A stretch of DNA of 64,000 nucleotides from a candidate division BRC1 bacterium ADurb.Bin183 (GTDB taxonomy: Bacteria; Sumerlaeota; Sumerlaeia; MWCT01). Location: the NCBI GenBank assembly GCA_002070185.1, contig MWCT01000009.1, positions 1 through 64,000 on the forward strand. The letters run 5' to 3'. Shown here piece after piece: positions 18,196-27,100 of this stretch. The first letter of the stretch is position 1; each line of letters begins with the position of its first letter. The position numbers and the translations under genes are program-made. Below the pieces are notes generated by a model that did not search any database, was not told the origin of the DNA, and was given only the letters and a program-made list of their open reading frames with translations.

Positions 18196-18236
18196 CCTCT
18201 GGGACCAAAACCCTCTGGGGTCATCCTCTGGGGTCA
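18196..18236 (+). repeat. Short tandem repeat, CCTCTGGGGTCA
   Basis: Three imperfect copies begin at 18196, 18212 and 18225 in the spacer between the CstA-NtrC gene and the amidase gene. No coding or known regulatory meaning is apparent. Confidence 0.5.
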
Positions 18237-18323
18237 ATCCCGGCATTTCGTTAATATTCGCCTTGCTGTTCTGGCGCTTATCGAGAGGGCAATGCCAATT
18301 AATCAGGAGCAGGTACGATGCTA

Positions 18324-18334
18324 AAAACGTTTGA
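18324..18334. promoter_or_regulatory. Putative operator, AAACGTTT-type palindrome
   Basis: AAAACGTTTGA, 70 bp before the start of the amidase gene; same core as the sites at 14862, 14929, 2390 and 27998. Confidence 0.35.
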
Positions 18335-18403
18335 CATCATTTTTTATGTTTTCGAAATGTTTATACTTTGTTGGCGAGAAAATAATGAGGAGGAATTTTT
18401 TTT

Positions 18404-21400
18404 ATGAAAACTTGCGTTTTGTTTATTTTATTTTTTCTGGTTTTGCCTCTTACAATTTGCCCTGAGGAATTTGAAGAATTTATTATGCCTTTTAGCAGCC
18501 CGGATGAGTCGGGGATTTTGCCGGGGTTTGATTACAGCAAATTGGAGCCGGTGCCGCCTCAGGCGTATATCGAGGAGCCCGCCGGCGCGGATGCCGTTCC
18601 GTTGCGGCTCCCGCCGGAGCGCACCCTTTCGCTGAAGGACTCTTCGAAGGCTCTTGTTCAGCCGGGTCCGCCCGCGCCTTCGCTGGCGCAAAGGAAAGGC
18701 GCCCTTTCAGGAAAATTTATTTACGTCGCACCCGGGCATGGTTGGACATATGGAACTACATGGGGAACGCAGCGAGGCAACACAAACGGGATGGTTGAGG
18801 ATCACGGCAATGCGGATCAGGTTTGTTTCTTTTTCTTAAACTATGTAAAAAACGCCGGGGCTACGGTGATTCCGCTTCGCGATGTGGGTCCGATGACGGA
18901 GTTGCACATCATTGACAATGTGGATGCCGGTTTTAGCGCGTCCGATGGATGGAACCAAAGCAAGGGCACGCCTTTTTGGGGAAACAGCGGGGACGATGCT
19001 TATTATGTTTTTTCTTATACTGAATTACAGGAGAGCGCCGTGGCGCGTTGGACGCCTAATTTTAAAAAGGCGGGATATTATCCTGTTTTTGTGTGGTATC
19101 TGGATAGCGCCAACCGCAGCGGCGACGCCCTTTATCGCATTGTTCATAAAGGCGGCGTAACGCCTGTTGTTCTGGATCAGAATAGAGTCGGCAAAGGCTG
19201 GGTCTGGCTGGGGACATATTATTTTGACGCGGGGAATAAGGGATGGCTTGAGTTGAGCAATCAGTCAGCAAAGGAGGGGAATGTGGTGATTGCGGATGCG
19301 GCTCGTTTTGGAAGCGGCAAACACACAGACTCCGGCTATCCGATGTATGAGATGAATGGGTTGGAATATCATAAATTTTCGCTGGCGCCTTCATCGGTGA
19401 CTAGCTCCGGCGACGTTTGGTCTCGCCCGCGAATGGCGGGTTATATGAACAATGCCGATGTCAAGGATGCCTGCTATATCGGATTTCACTCGAATGCAAG
19501 CGGCGGACGCGGCGCGTGTGTTCTCAAAAATATAGATACAAACGGCGGTCCCCTTCCTTATGCGACCCAGTTTTGCACTCCTATTATTACACATGTGCGC
19601 GAGGAGTTAAAAAGTTTATGGAGCCTGCCATACTATCTTACTATTTATACATCAGCATACGGTGAACTTAATCCAAATAATCAAAAAGAGATGACGGGGA
19701 CAATTATTGAGGTGGCGTTTCATGATCAAGCCGATGATGCCGCTTTGCTCAAGACGGCGGGATTCCGCCAAGATGCGGCGCGCTCTGTGCTGAAAGGGAT
19801 CATTGATTATTTTGCGGACACCCATGCCAGCGGGAACAAGACCTATCTGCCGGATGCGCCCGGCAAGCCGATGGCGCGGGTCGGCGGCGCGCACTCGGCG
19901 GTTATCTCGTGGAGCGCTCCTCCTTTTGGGGGCTCGCTGGGCGGCATGGCAACGGGGTATTATGTTTATAAATCCGCCGACGGTCTGGCGTGGGATAACG
20001 GGGTTGATGCGGGCAATGTTCTGACTTATACCTACGAGGGATTGGAGTCGGGCGCGACCCATTATTTCCGTGTTGCGGCGTATAATGCGGGAGGCGAATC
20101 CTTCCCCTCCGAAACAGTCGGCATTCGTTTGACGCTCGATGGAAGCCGTCCGGAAGTTCTCATTGTTAGCGGCTTCCGCCGATATGATAAGGATATCAGT
20201 CCGACATACACAGATTCTTTTAATGGCACGTCTTATCGCGTTTGGCCCTGGTTGATTAACAGTTTCAATTATGCGCCGGTGCACGGCAAAGCTGTTGCGG
20301 ATGCTGGGTTTTATTTTGAGACAGCTGCGTGTGAACGGGTTGCTGATAGCAGCGTCAAACTTGCGGATTACTTGGCGGTAATCTGGATTCTTGGTCAGGA
20401 AAGCACGGCGGATGAGACTTTCAGCGCCGCAGAACAGGCGATTGTGGCGACTTATCTTTTTGGCGGGGGGCGGATTTTTGTTTCCGGCTCGGACTTGGGT
20501 CAGGATTTGGAGCTTTGGGCTTCCGCCACAGCGCAGGATAAAAATTTTCTAAATAACGTTTTGCAAGCAAAAGCGGCAAATAACAACGCTTCCTCAACGC
20601 GAATTGTCAATTGCGCCGCGGCTGGAATCTTTTTCGGACTGCCGCAGTTGAATTTCTCCGCCGATTATGATAACGGATATTACAATACGCTTTCACCGGA
20701 TTCGTTCACGGGGGTGGGCGCGGGGGCGCTCATCGCCATGACTTATGCCGATACGGGGCAGGGCGCCTGCATTCAATATCACGATAGCGCCAAGCGCACG
20801 ATAGTCATGGGTTTTCCCTTTGAGATGATACGGGGCGAAACGGCTCGCGCCGATGTTATGGATAGAATCCTCAAATTCCTTTTTGAGGAACCGATTCCCA
20901 CGCCGACGCCTTCGCCGACGCCCGATCCGAACGCTCAATATCTTGTGGAGGATTTCGAGCCTTACGAAGACGGCTCTGCAGCCATGTTCCGCTACCCGCA
21001 TTACTCCGGCACCACAAAGGGCATCAACGACGAAACCGATACGGCGAATGTAACAATCGAGGAGAAAAACGATATTCTTGATCCCAACGTAGGTTCAGTT
21101 GGAGTTAAATCGTACCGTTTCTTTTGGGAGTGGACGTCGCCGCCTGAGGGTCTGGTGCGCGCCACCACGCATAACATGACGGCGCGAGGCAATCCTCTCC
21201 TTGACCTTTCCAAAGGGCTTTCAATTTACATAAAGGTTAAATCGGGAGCGGTGGATTTTGGATACTGGATTCGTGAAACGGGCGGATCGGGTCCCATCGG
21301 CGCGAATGGCGGCGCAACCGGGGCGATTAAAAAAGCGGAACGCTTCCGCCGTTTGGATGCCTCCGATAAATGGCAATATGTTTATTTCGATATACCCAAC

Positions 21401-22417
21401 GAACCTTATCTGGATATTGACGATAATCCCAGCGAGCTCACCGGCGCGTGGGGGACGTTAGAATCGCTGCAATTCCGACCGGCGTCTGCAGAGGCGGCGG
21501 CGCTGGTGGAGATTTTTGTGGACGATATCTATCAGGGACCTCAGCAAAACCCATTGGCGCCGCCCACCCCAACGCCTACACTGACACCAACGCCGACTGA
21601 AACTCCGATACCAACTCCCACTCCCACTCCAACGAATACTCCTACGCCGACACCGACGCCCCATCCGAACGCTCAATATCTTGTGGAGGATTTCGAGCCT
21701 TACGAAGACGGCTCTGAAGCCATGTTCCGCTACCCGCATTACTCCGGCACCACAGGGGGCATCAACATCGAGACCGATACAGCGAATGTAACAATCGAGG
21801 ACAAAAACGATATTCTTGATCCCAACGCAGGTTCAGTTGGAGTTCAATCGTACCGTTTCTTTTGGGAGTGGGAGTCGCCGTCTGAGGGGCTGGTGCGCGC
21901 CACCACGCATAACATGACGGTGCGAGGCAATCCTCTCCTTGACCTTTCCAAAGGGCTTTCGATTTACATAAAAGTTAAATCGGGTGCGGTGGATTTTGGA
22001 TACTGGATTCGCGAAACGGGCGGGTCGGGTCCCATCGGCGCTAACGGCGGCGAAACCGGGGCGATTAAAAAAGCGGAACGCTTCCGCCGTTTGTATGCCT
22101 CCGATAAATGGCGATATGTTTATTTCGATATACCCAACGAATCCTATCTGGATATTGACGATAATCCCAGCGAGCTCACCGGCGCGTGGGGGACGTTAGA
22201 ATCGCTGCTATTCCGACCTGCGTCTGCAGAGGCGGCGGCGCAGGTGGAGATTTTTGTGGACGATATCTATCAGGGGCCGCGGCAGCGTCCGCTCGACCTT
22301 CCGGCTGCGGAAGATTTGCGCGATTATCTCCTCGGCAGGGGCGGCGTTTATTATGACCTGAATGTGGATGGGCGCGTGGATGCCGCAGATTTGATTTCGC
22401 TGTTGATACTTTATTAA
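18404..22417 (+). CDS. Secreted multidomain N-acetylmuramoyl-L-alanine amidase-like protein with dockerin-like end
   Basis: 1337 residues; GAGGAGGA precedes the ATG and a Sec signal peptide follows. An amidase_3-like catalytic region starts with FIYVAPGHGW (about 105) and resumes with CYIGFHSNASG and TIIEVAFHDQADDAALL (about 360-450), giving zinc-ligand-like His/Glu/His. Between these pieces, at about 165-305, a golvesin-like domain is inserted (IIDNVDAGF... VIADAARF). Then come a fibronectin III domain (about 485-575), a glutamine-amidotransferase-like domain (LIVSGFRRYD, GGRIFVSGSDLG, about 580-820), and two near-identical ~200-residue beta-sandwich modules joined by Pro-Thr linkers. The C-terminus has one dockerin-like calcium loop (DLNVDGRVDAADLISLL). 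It probably binds and cuts peptidoglycan or a related polymer outside the cell and may be a T2SS substrate. Confidence 0.85.
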   Translation: MKTCVLFILFFLVLPLTICPEEFEEFIMPFSSPDESGILPGFDYSKLEPVPPQAYIEEPAGADAVPLRLPPERTLSLKDSSKALVQPGPPAPSLAQRKGALSGKFIYVAPGHGWTYGTTWGTQRGNTNGMVEDHGNADQVCFFFLNYVKNAGATVIPLRDVGPMTELHIIDNVDAGFSASDGWNQSKGTPFWGNSGDDAYYVFSYTELQESAVARWTPNFKKAGYYPVFVWYLDSANRSGDALYRIVHKGGVTPVVLDQNRVGKGWVWLGTYYFDAGNKGWLELSNQSAKEGNVVIADAARFGSGKHTDSGYPMYEMNGLEYHKFSLAPSSVTSSGDVWSRPRMAGYMNNADVKDACYIGFHSNASGGRGACVLKNIDTNGGPLPYATQFCTPIITHVREELKSLWSLPYYLTIYTSAYGELNPNNQKEMTGTIIEVAFHDQADDAALLKTAGFRQDAARSVLKGIIDYFADTHASGNKTYLPDAPGKPMARVGGAHSAVISWSAPPFGGSLGGMATGYYVYKSADGLAWDNGVDAGNVLTYTYEGLESGATHYFRVAAYNAGGESFPSETVGIRLTLDGSRPEVLIVSGFRRYDKDISPTYTDSFNGTSYRVWPWLINSFNYAPVHGKAVADAGFYFETAACERVADSSVKLADYLAVIWILGQESTADETFSAAEQAIVATYLFGGGRIFVSGSDLGQDLELWASATAQDKNFLNNVLQAKAANNNASSTRIVNCAAAGIFFGLPQLNFSADYDNGYYNTLSPDSFTGVGAGALIAMTYADTGQGACIQYHDSAKRTIVMGFPFEMIRGETARADVMDRILKFLFEEPIPTPTPSPTPDPNAQYLVEDFEPYEDGSAAMFRYPHYSGTTKGINDETDTANVTIEEKNDILDPNVGSVGVKSYRFFWEWTSPPEGLVRATTHNMTARGNPLLDLSKGLSIYIKVKSGAVDFGYWIRETGGSGPIGANGGATGAIKKAERFRRLDASDKWQYVYFDIPNEPYLDIDDNPSELTGAWGTLESLQFRPASAEAAALVEIFVDDIYQGPQQNPLAPPTPTPTLTPTPTETPIPTPTPTPTNTPTPTPTPHPNAQYLVEDFEPYEDGSEAMFRYPHYSGTTGGINIETDTANVTIEDKNDILDPNAGSVGVQSYRFFWEWESPSEGLVRATTHNMTVRGNPLLDLSKGLSIYIKVKSGAVDFGYWIRETGGSGPIGANGGETGAIKKAERFRRLYASDKWRYVYFDIPNESYLDIDDNPSELTGAWGTLESLLFRPASAEAAAQVEIFVDDIYQGPRQRPLDLPAAEDLRDYLLGRGGVYYDLNVDGRVDAADLISLLILY
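20925..22290 (+). repeat. Tandem 0.63-kb duplication inside the amidase gene
   Basis: Units at about 20925-21552 and 21663-22290 (offset 738 bp) are nearly identical in DNA and encode two copies of a module starting AQYLVEDFEPYEDGS. They are separated by a Pro-Thr linker. Few differences remain, including silent ones, so the duplication is recent or is kept alike by gene conversion. It is a likely site of copy-number change. Confidence 0.92.
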
Positions 22418-22429
22418 AGACGGAAAGGC

Positions 22430-22864
22430 ATGAAAATTTATTTTGCCGGCTCAATCCGAGGCGGACGCGCAGACCAAGGCGTTTACCAAAAACTCATTGA
22501 ATATCTGCGAAAATTCGGCGAGGTTTTGACGGAGCATGTGGGCGATGCCGCCATCACCGAGAACGAAGGCGAGAACGCCGCGGATGAAGAGATTTATGAA
22601 AAGGACATGGCATGGCTGCGGATGTCGGATGCGTTGGTCGCGGAAGTCTCCACGCCTTCGCTCGGCGTCGGCTACGAAATAGGAATGGCGGAATCCTTCG
22701 GTAAAAAAATCCTCTGCCTTTTCAATCCCGATTGCGGACGCAAAATCTCCGCCATGCTTTCAGGAAATCCGGCGCTCAAGGTTGGATTTTATAGAAACAT
22801 GCCCGAGGCGCAAGGTTTGATTGACCATTTTATCAAAGACATTAAGGAGCACGCAAAAGGATGA
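22430..22864 (+). CDS. 2'-deoxynucleoside 5'-phosphate N-hydrolase 1-like (DNPH1/Rcl)
   Basis: 144 residues of the nucleoside 2-deoxyribosyltransferase fold. The start motif YFAGSIRGGRAD is the signature of DNPH1/Rcl, which cleaves deoxynucleoside monophosphates to base and deoxyribose 5-phosphate and so cleans the nucleotide pool. The catalytic Glu is expected in VAEVSTPSLGVGYEIGMA, which is present. The gene starts 12 bp after the amidase stop and overlaps the epimerase gene by ATGA, so the three may form one transcript; I see no functional link beyond salvage. Confidence 0.85.
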   Translation: MKIYFAGSIRGGRADQGVYQKLIEYLRKFGEVLTEHVGDAAITENEGENAADEEIYEKDMAWLRMSDALVAEVSTPSLGVGYEIGMAESFGKKILCLFNPDCGRKISAMLSGNPALKVGFYRNMPEAQGLIDHFIKDIKEHAKG

Positions 22865-23886
22865 AGTCAAAAACTCATATAATCTCGCTAAACCTTGCCG
22901 ACCCATTCGGCGTGGCGCCTTATACGCGCAGCAAAAAACAGGTGGTTATCCTCACGCTCGATGATGGCGAGGAGATTTATTGCGGCGAAGGCTCGCCCTC
23001 CAAATATTACAACGAATCGCTCAAAAGCGTCCGCGGGGCATTTGCCAAAGTCAAAAAACTCCTTGTTGAGGAGGAGTTCTTTTTTATTGAGGCGCTCATG
23101 CAGAAAATTTTTGAAAAAATCCCCAAGGACAATACCGCCCGCGCCATGATTGAAATGGCGATCTTTGATTACATCGGCAAAAAACTCAACATCCCGCTTT
23201 ATAAATATCTCGGGCTAAAACCGGCAAATGACAAACAAACATCTTTCACCATCGGCATTGACACGATGGAGATTATGCTGGAAAAGGTGGAGCGTTTCAA
23301 ACAGTTTCCCATCCTCAAAATAAAACTGGGACGCGACGCCAAACACGATATTCAGGTGATGAAGGAGATACGCAAGCGAACGAATCGGACGCTTCGCGTG
23401 GACGCCAACGGCGGCTGGACGCCCGAGGAAGCCATCCGTTGCATCAAGCTCCTTGCAGACCTCGGCGTGGAATATGTGGAGCAGCCGCTCAGCCGCGGAT
23501 GTCTTAAAAGGCTTGCCGAACTTAAAAAGAAAAGCCCGCTTCCCATATTTGTGGACGAAGATGTTCACCGCTGCGATTCATTCCACGAGCTCATCGGCGT
23601 TTGCGACGGCATAAATCTCAAACTCATCAAAACCGGCGGCATTCTGGAAATGCGCCGCATGCTCGCAAATGCGCGCACCTTTGGACTCCAAACGATGCTC
23701 GGGTGCATGATTGAGACCTCAATCGCCGTCACCGCCGCCGCCCATATCGCCTCCGCCTTTGACCACCTTGACCTTGACGGCAACCTGCTTCTTGCCGACG
23801 ATCCTTATGAGGGCATGAAGGTGGAAAACGGTTATCTTCGGATGCCTGAGCGTCCGGGTCTCGGTGTGAGATTAAAGGGCAAGTAG
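22861..23886 (+). CDS. Dipeptide epimerase (enolase superfamily, L-Ala-D/L-Glu type)
   Basis: 341 residues. Muconate-lactonizing-enzyme subgroup: the KxK motif is LKIKLG, metal ligands are in LRVDANGGW, YVEQPL and FVDEDVH, and the second catalytic Lys is in NLKLIKTGG. The end motif LGCMIETS is typical of dipeptide epimerases. These convert L-Ala-D-Glu from murein to L-Ala-L-Glu or act on other dipeptides. Position just downstream of an amidase and DNPH1 would suit recycling of wall peptides, which is inference. The ATG overlaps the preceding TGA. Confidence 0.88.
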   Translation: MKSKTHIISLNLADPFGVAPYTRSKKQVVILTLDDGEEIYCGEGSPSKYYNESLKSVRGAFAKVKKLLVEEEFFFIEALMQKIFEKIPKDNTARAMIEMAIFDYIGKKLNIPLYKYLGLKPANDKQTSFTIGIDTMEIMLEKVERFKQFPILKIKLGRDAKHDIQVMKEIRKRTNRTLRVDANGGWTPEEAIRCIKLLADLGVEYVEQPLSRGCLKRLAELKKKSPLPIFVDEDVHRCDSFHELIGVCDGINLKLIKTGGILEMRRMLANARTFGLQTMLGCMIETSIAVTAAAHIASAFDHLDLDGNLLLADDPYEGMKVENGYLRMPERPGLGVRLKGK

Positions 23887-23906
23887 CGAATTACGAATTA
23901 TGAAAT

Positions 23907-24116
23907 TCAGACACATTTGATTCGCAGATGGGCATGGCAGTCTCCTAAATAGATGGCGGCAATCTCTTCACCAGTCGGATGAGGGCTTGTGAAATAAAGC
24001 CCGCAGTCGCGGCAATGCGTCAGAAACCGCGCGCGGTTGTTATAGATGCGGCGGCGGAAAATATGCGTTGCGGCTGATTCGCAAAAAGAACACTTTTTGC
24101 AACGGGCTCCGCTCAA
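23907..24116 (-). pseudogene. Remnant: zinc-ribbon N-terminus of a class I methyltransferase
   Basis: A 69-codon open frame with no ATG and no ribosome-binding site. It contains CKKCSFCESAATHIF... and CRDCGLYFTSPHPTGEEIAAIY. The second phrase closely resembles the start of zinc-ribbon SAM-dependent methyltransferases, where 'CxxCGLxFxxPxPTxEEL..Y' precedes the methyltransferase domain. Here the frame ends after 12 more residues and no methyltransferase follows, so it looks like the stump left by a deletion. It lies between two convergent gene ends. Confidence 0.55.
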
Positions 24117-24132
24117 GTCAAAATTCCAATGC

Positions 24133-27100
24133 TCAATATAAAAACCAGATTTGGAGCGGGGCGATTACCGGCAAGGCGGATTGACCGTGATTGCGCGCGC
24201 CGGGGGTCAGCCAGTTGACGGCGGAGGGATTATCCGGGTCGTCGCCTGAATACATTTTCGGCGGGTCAACCACCCAGCCGCCCTCGCCGGGCATAAAGTC
24301 GTCGCGGTTGGCATCCGCGCCGTTGTCGTTCACAAATCCGCCGGATGGGTCATTGGTGAAAACCGCGCCGTCGTCGCCGCCGATGCCAGCAAAAGGATTG
24401 ATGAAAACCACCCCATGCGCCGCCACGCCAAATGATTGCGGCGTTACATCCGAGCCTTCGGCGATGAAATCAATGCCGATGTCGTCGCTGAATTCGGCTG
24501 TCTGCCCGGGCGCGAGGAGAACCAGCGCCTCGTTATTGGTGGCGATGGAAAAGTTGGGATCTGTCTGGATATCCAGATTGCCGTTGCCAACATAAAAAAT
24601 CATCCTTTTTGTTTCGGTGCTGAATTCGTCTTTGGGAAAATTTAAGGCGTTGGCGTCGTGGATTTCGGCAATGACAAGGATAAACGTTCCCGCCGGAACG
24701 GATTGCAACTCGGGGAGGTTTGGGAAGATAATTGAGCCGCCGGTGGAATTTATGCCGCCCTCGGACAGCGTGTTATTATTGGTCACTCGCCAACCGCGCA
24801 AATCAACCCCGTCGCGAACGGCAAGCAGTTCAAACCAGTCGCCATAGATGGGGCGATTTTCAATGCTTGCATAAACGGTTCCGTTATCATTGACCCAATA
24901 TTCATTGAAGATGACGTCGTTGGGTTTGAGAATATCGGCGGCTTCGCCGAAGTTGATTGTTATCTGCCCGTTCTCAGTGGATTGAATTGTGTAATCGAGC
25001 AAAGGATTCGTTGATTCAATGAGACCCTCCCATGATTCGAAACGCGAGCCGATGTCGGGGATCGGGCGGAGAGCGAGAGTCGAGCCTTTGAAAAAGACGC
25101 CGTTCCAAGGGAGGTCAACAATTCGTCCGTAGATTTGCAAACGTCCCGAGCCGGCGCCGGCTGTTGAAAATGAAATTGTTTGAGTCCCGCCGAGATTGAA
25201 AAACGTGGAAATGAGATTGCGGATGTAAGCGGGGCGGTTGGTCAGGAATGTGCGGATATTGGCGGCGCCGGTGTTCCAGTTGGAAATGAGCGCGGCGGCG
25301 GAGATTCCGATATTTGCTGTCCAGCGGTTTGCTTCTCTGGGAATCTCAGACTTAATGAGCGCCTCGTATCGGTCGGCGTCCGCCAATGTGCGGGAAGGCA
25401 GCAGTTCAAAATTGAGCGCCTCTTCGAGGGCGGAGATGAATCGGCTTTTGCCTTCGGGCTTATCAAGGATGCCGTTAATAGGACGCGTGGCTCTCGGGTC
25501 AATATCGTTGCCGTCAAAAAGGAGCGAAAGCGGGGGCATGGCGAATTGACGTTGAAGATAATAATTATTGCCTCGCGCCCATGTGAGCGTGTCGCCCTGC
25601 CAGCCGGCGGGGTTCAAACCGAGAGCCCACTCGGCGTCCCATTCGTGGAATGTCCAGCGGGCGTCGGGGTCTGTGCGGTTTTTAGCGGTTATCCAATTGT
25701 TGTGAGGCCAATCGTGATTCTGCGCAAAAATATTCAAGGCAAAAAAATACAGATAATTCTCGATGTCCATCTTGGCGAGCAGCGATTTGTAATCCTCCTG
25801 TGTTGCGACATCGTGGTTTTCGAACCATTCGATGAATTCATTCCATGCCGCAAGATCTCCATCCACGGCTTCAATGAAATATTTTTGCACGGAGTCCCAG
25901 GAGCCTTTGACGATGTCCCATTCCTTGCCGCCGAATGTGTCTTCCATGAACGTGTCCGTGATGCGCTCTGTGGCGTTGTATAGACCCCAGTATGCGCCGT
26001 TGATATACAAAGCGACAAAAAATCCGTCGGCGGCGCGCTGTCCCATGTCCGCATACCAGTCGCGCATTAATTGATCCCGGTAGTAAGTCGGGCGGATGGA
26101 GGAGCCGCCGAAGAAACTATCGTTGGCGCCGCTGCGCAAAACGAGCTGCTGAAAACCGTTCAGGGGAGTTTTAGTCATCCATGGCAGAGACCAGCGTTTG
26201 GGACCGTAGATTGAGCGGAAATAAAGGCGCAGTGATTTTTTCGCCAATCCGCGAGAATAGCCGCCGTGTATCCGCGCGCCGGTTTCCGTTTCATAGACTT
26301 GCGAGCCATCAGGCGTCATAACAGACACATGGCAGGGACGCTCCCATTGGGTTCCGCGCTCGTTATAGTTGGTGTATATGCCGTTTGGTCCGTTGAAATC
26401 AGCCGGGTCTATCACGATGTCCATTATCGGAATTTCGCGGTCTGCCGGCGGATTGAAAATATATGAAGCCGATGCGACAGGGCTGGGGTCCATGTCGGCA
26501 TACCATGCGCGGGCGCGCAGCGGAACCGTGCCGGAGATTGTCAGCGGCTTGGTATAAAGGGGCGATGTTATTGTAGGCGCGGAGCCATCCAGCATGTAGC
26601 GAATCTCCGCCGTTGGCGATGTTGCTATCTCCGTCTGAAACGATGATGAAAAAATTCCGGAAGGCACGGATATAATCGGTCGGGGACCGCTTTTGCCATA
26701 AACGTTTGCGCTGCCGGGCGTGGGCTTTTCCGTCTGCACCCAATCGCCGATTTGATCCGGAATTCGAGCATAAGAGACATCCGAAATTTGCTCGCCAAAA
26801 TCCACGCGGTCGGCATTGCGGTCGTTTCGGATATCGTAAAGAATCACGCGCTCGCCGCTTGATGAAAGATTAAAATTTGTGTGCATGGCTTTGGCAACCG
26901 TGTTGCGGCTATCCGCCCAGATGATAAGGTATTCGCCGACATCGAGCATCGCCTCTGCCGGGAAGCGCCAGCGCGTGGGCGATGTGGATGTGTCCGAAAG
27001 GGCAAACGAGCCAAGGTCGGCAACGTCAGGACCGCGGTTCACAATCTCAATCCAGTCGGAAGCCTCGTTGAAATCGGGGTCAACAGCGCCGCGCAGATTG

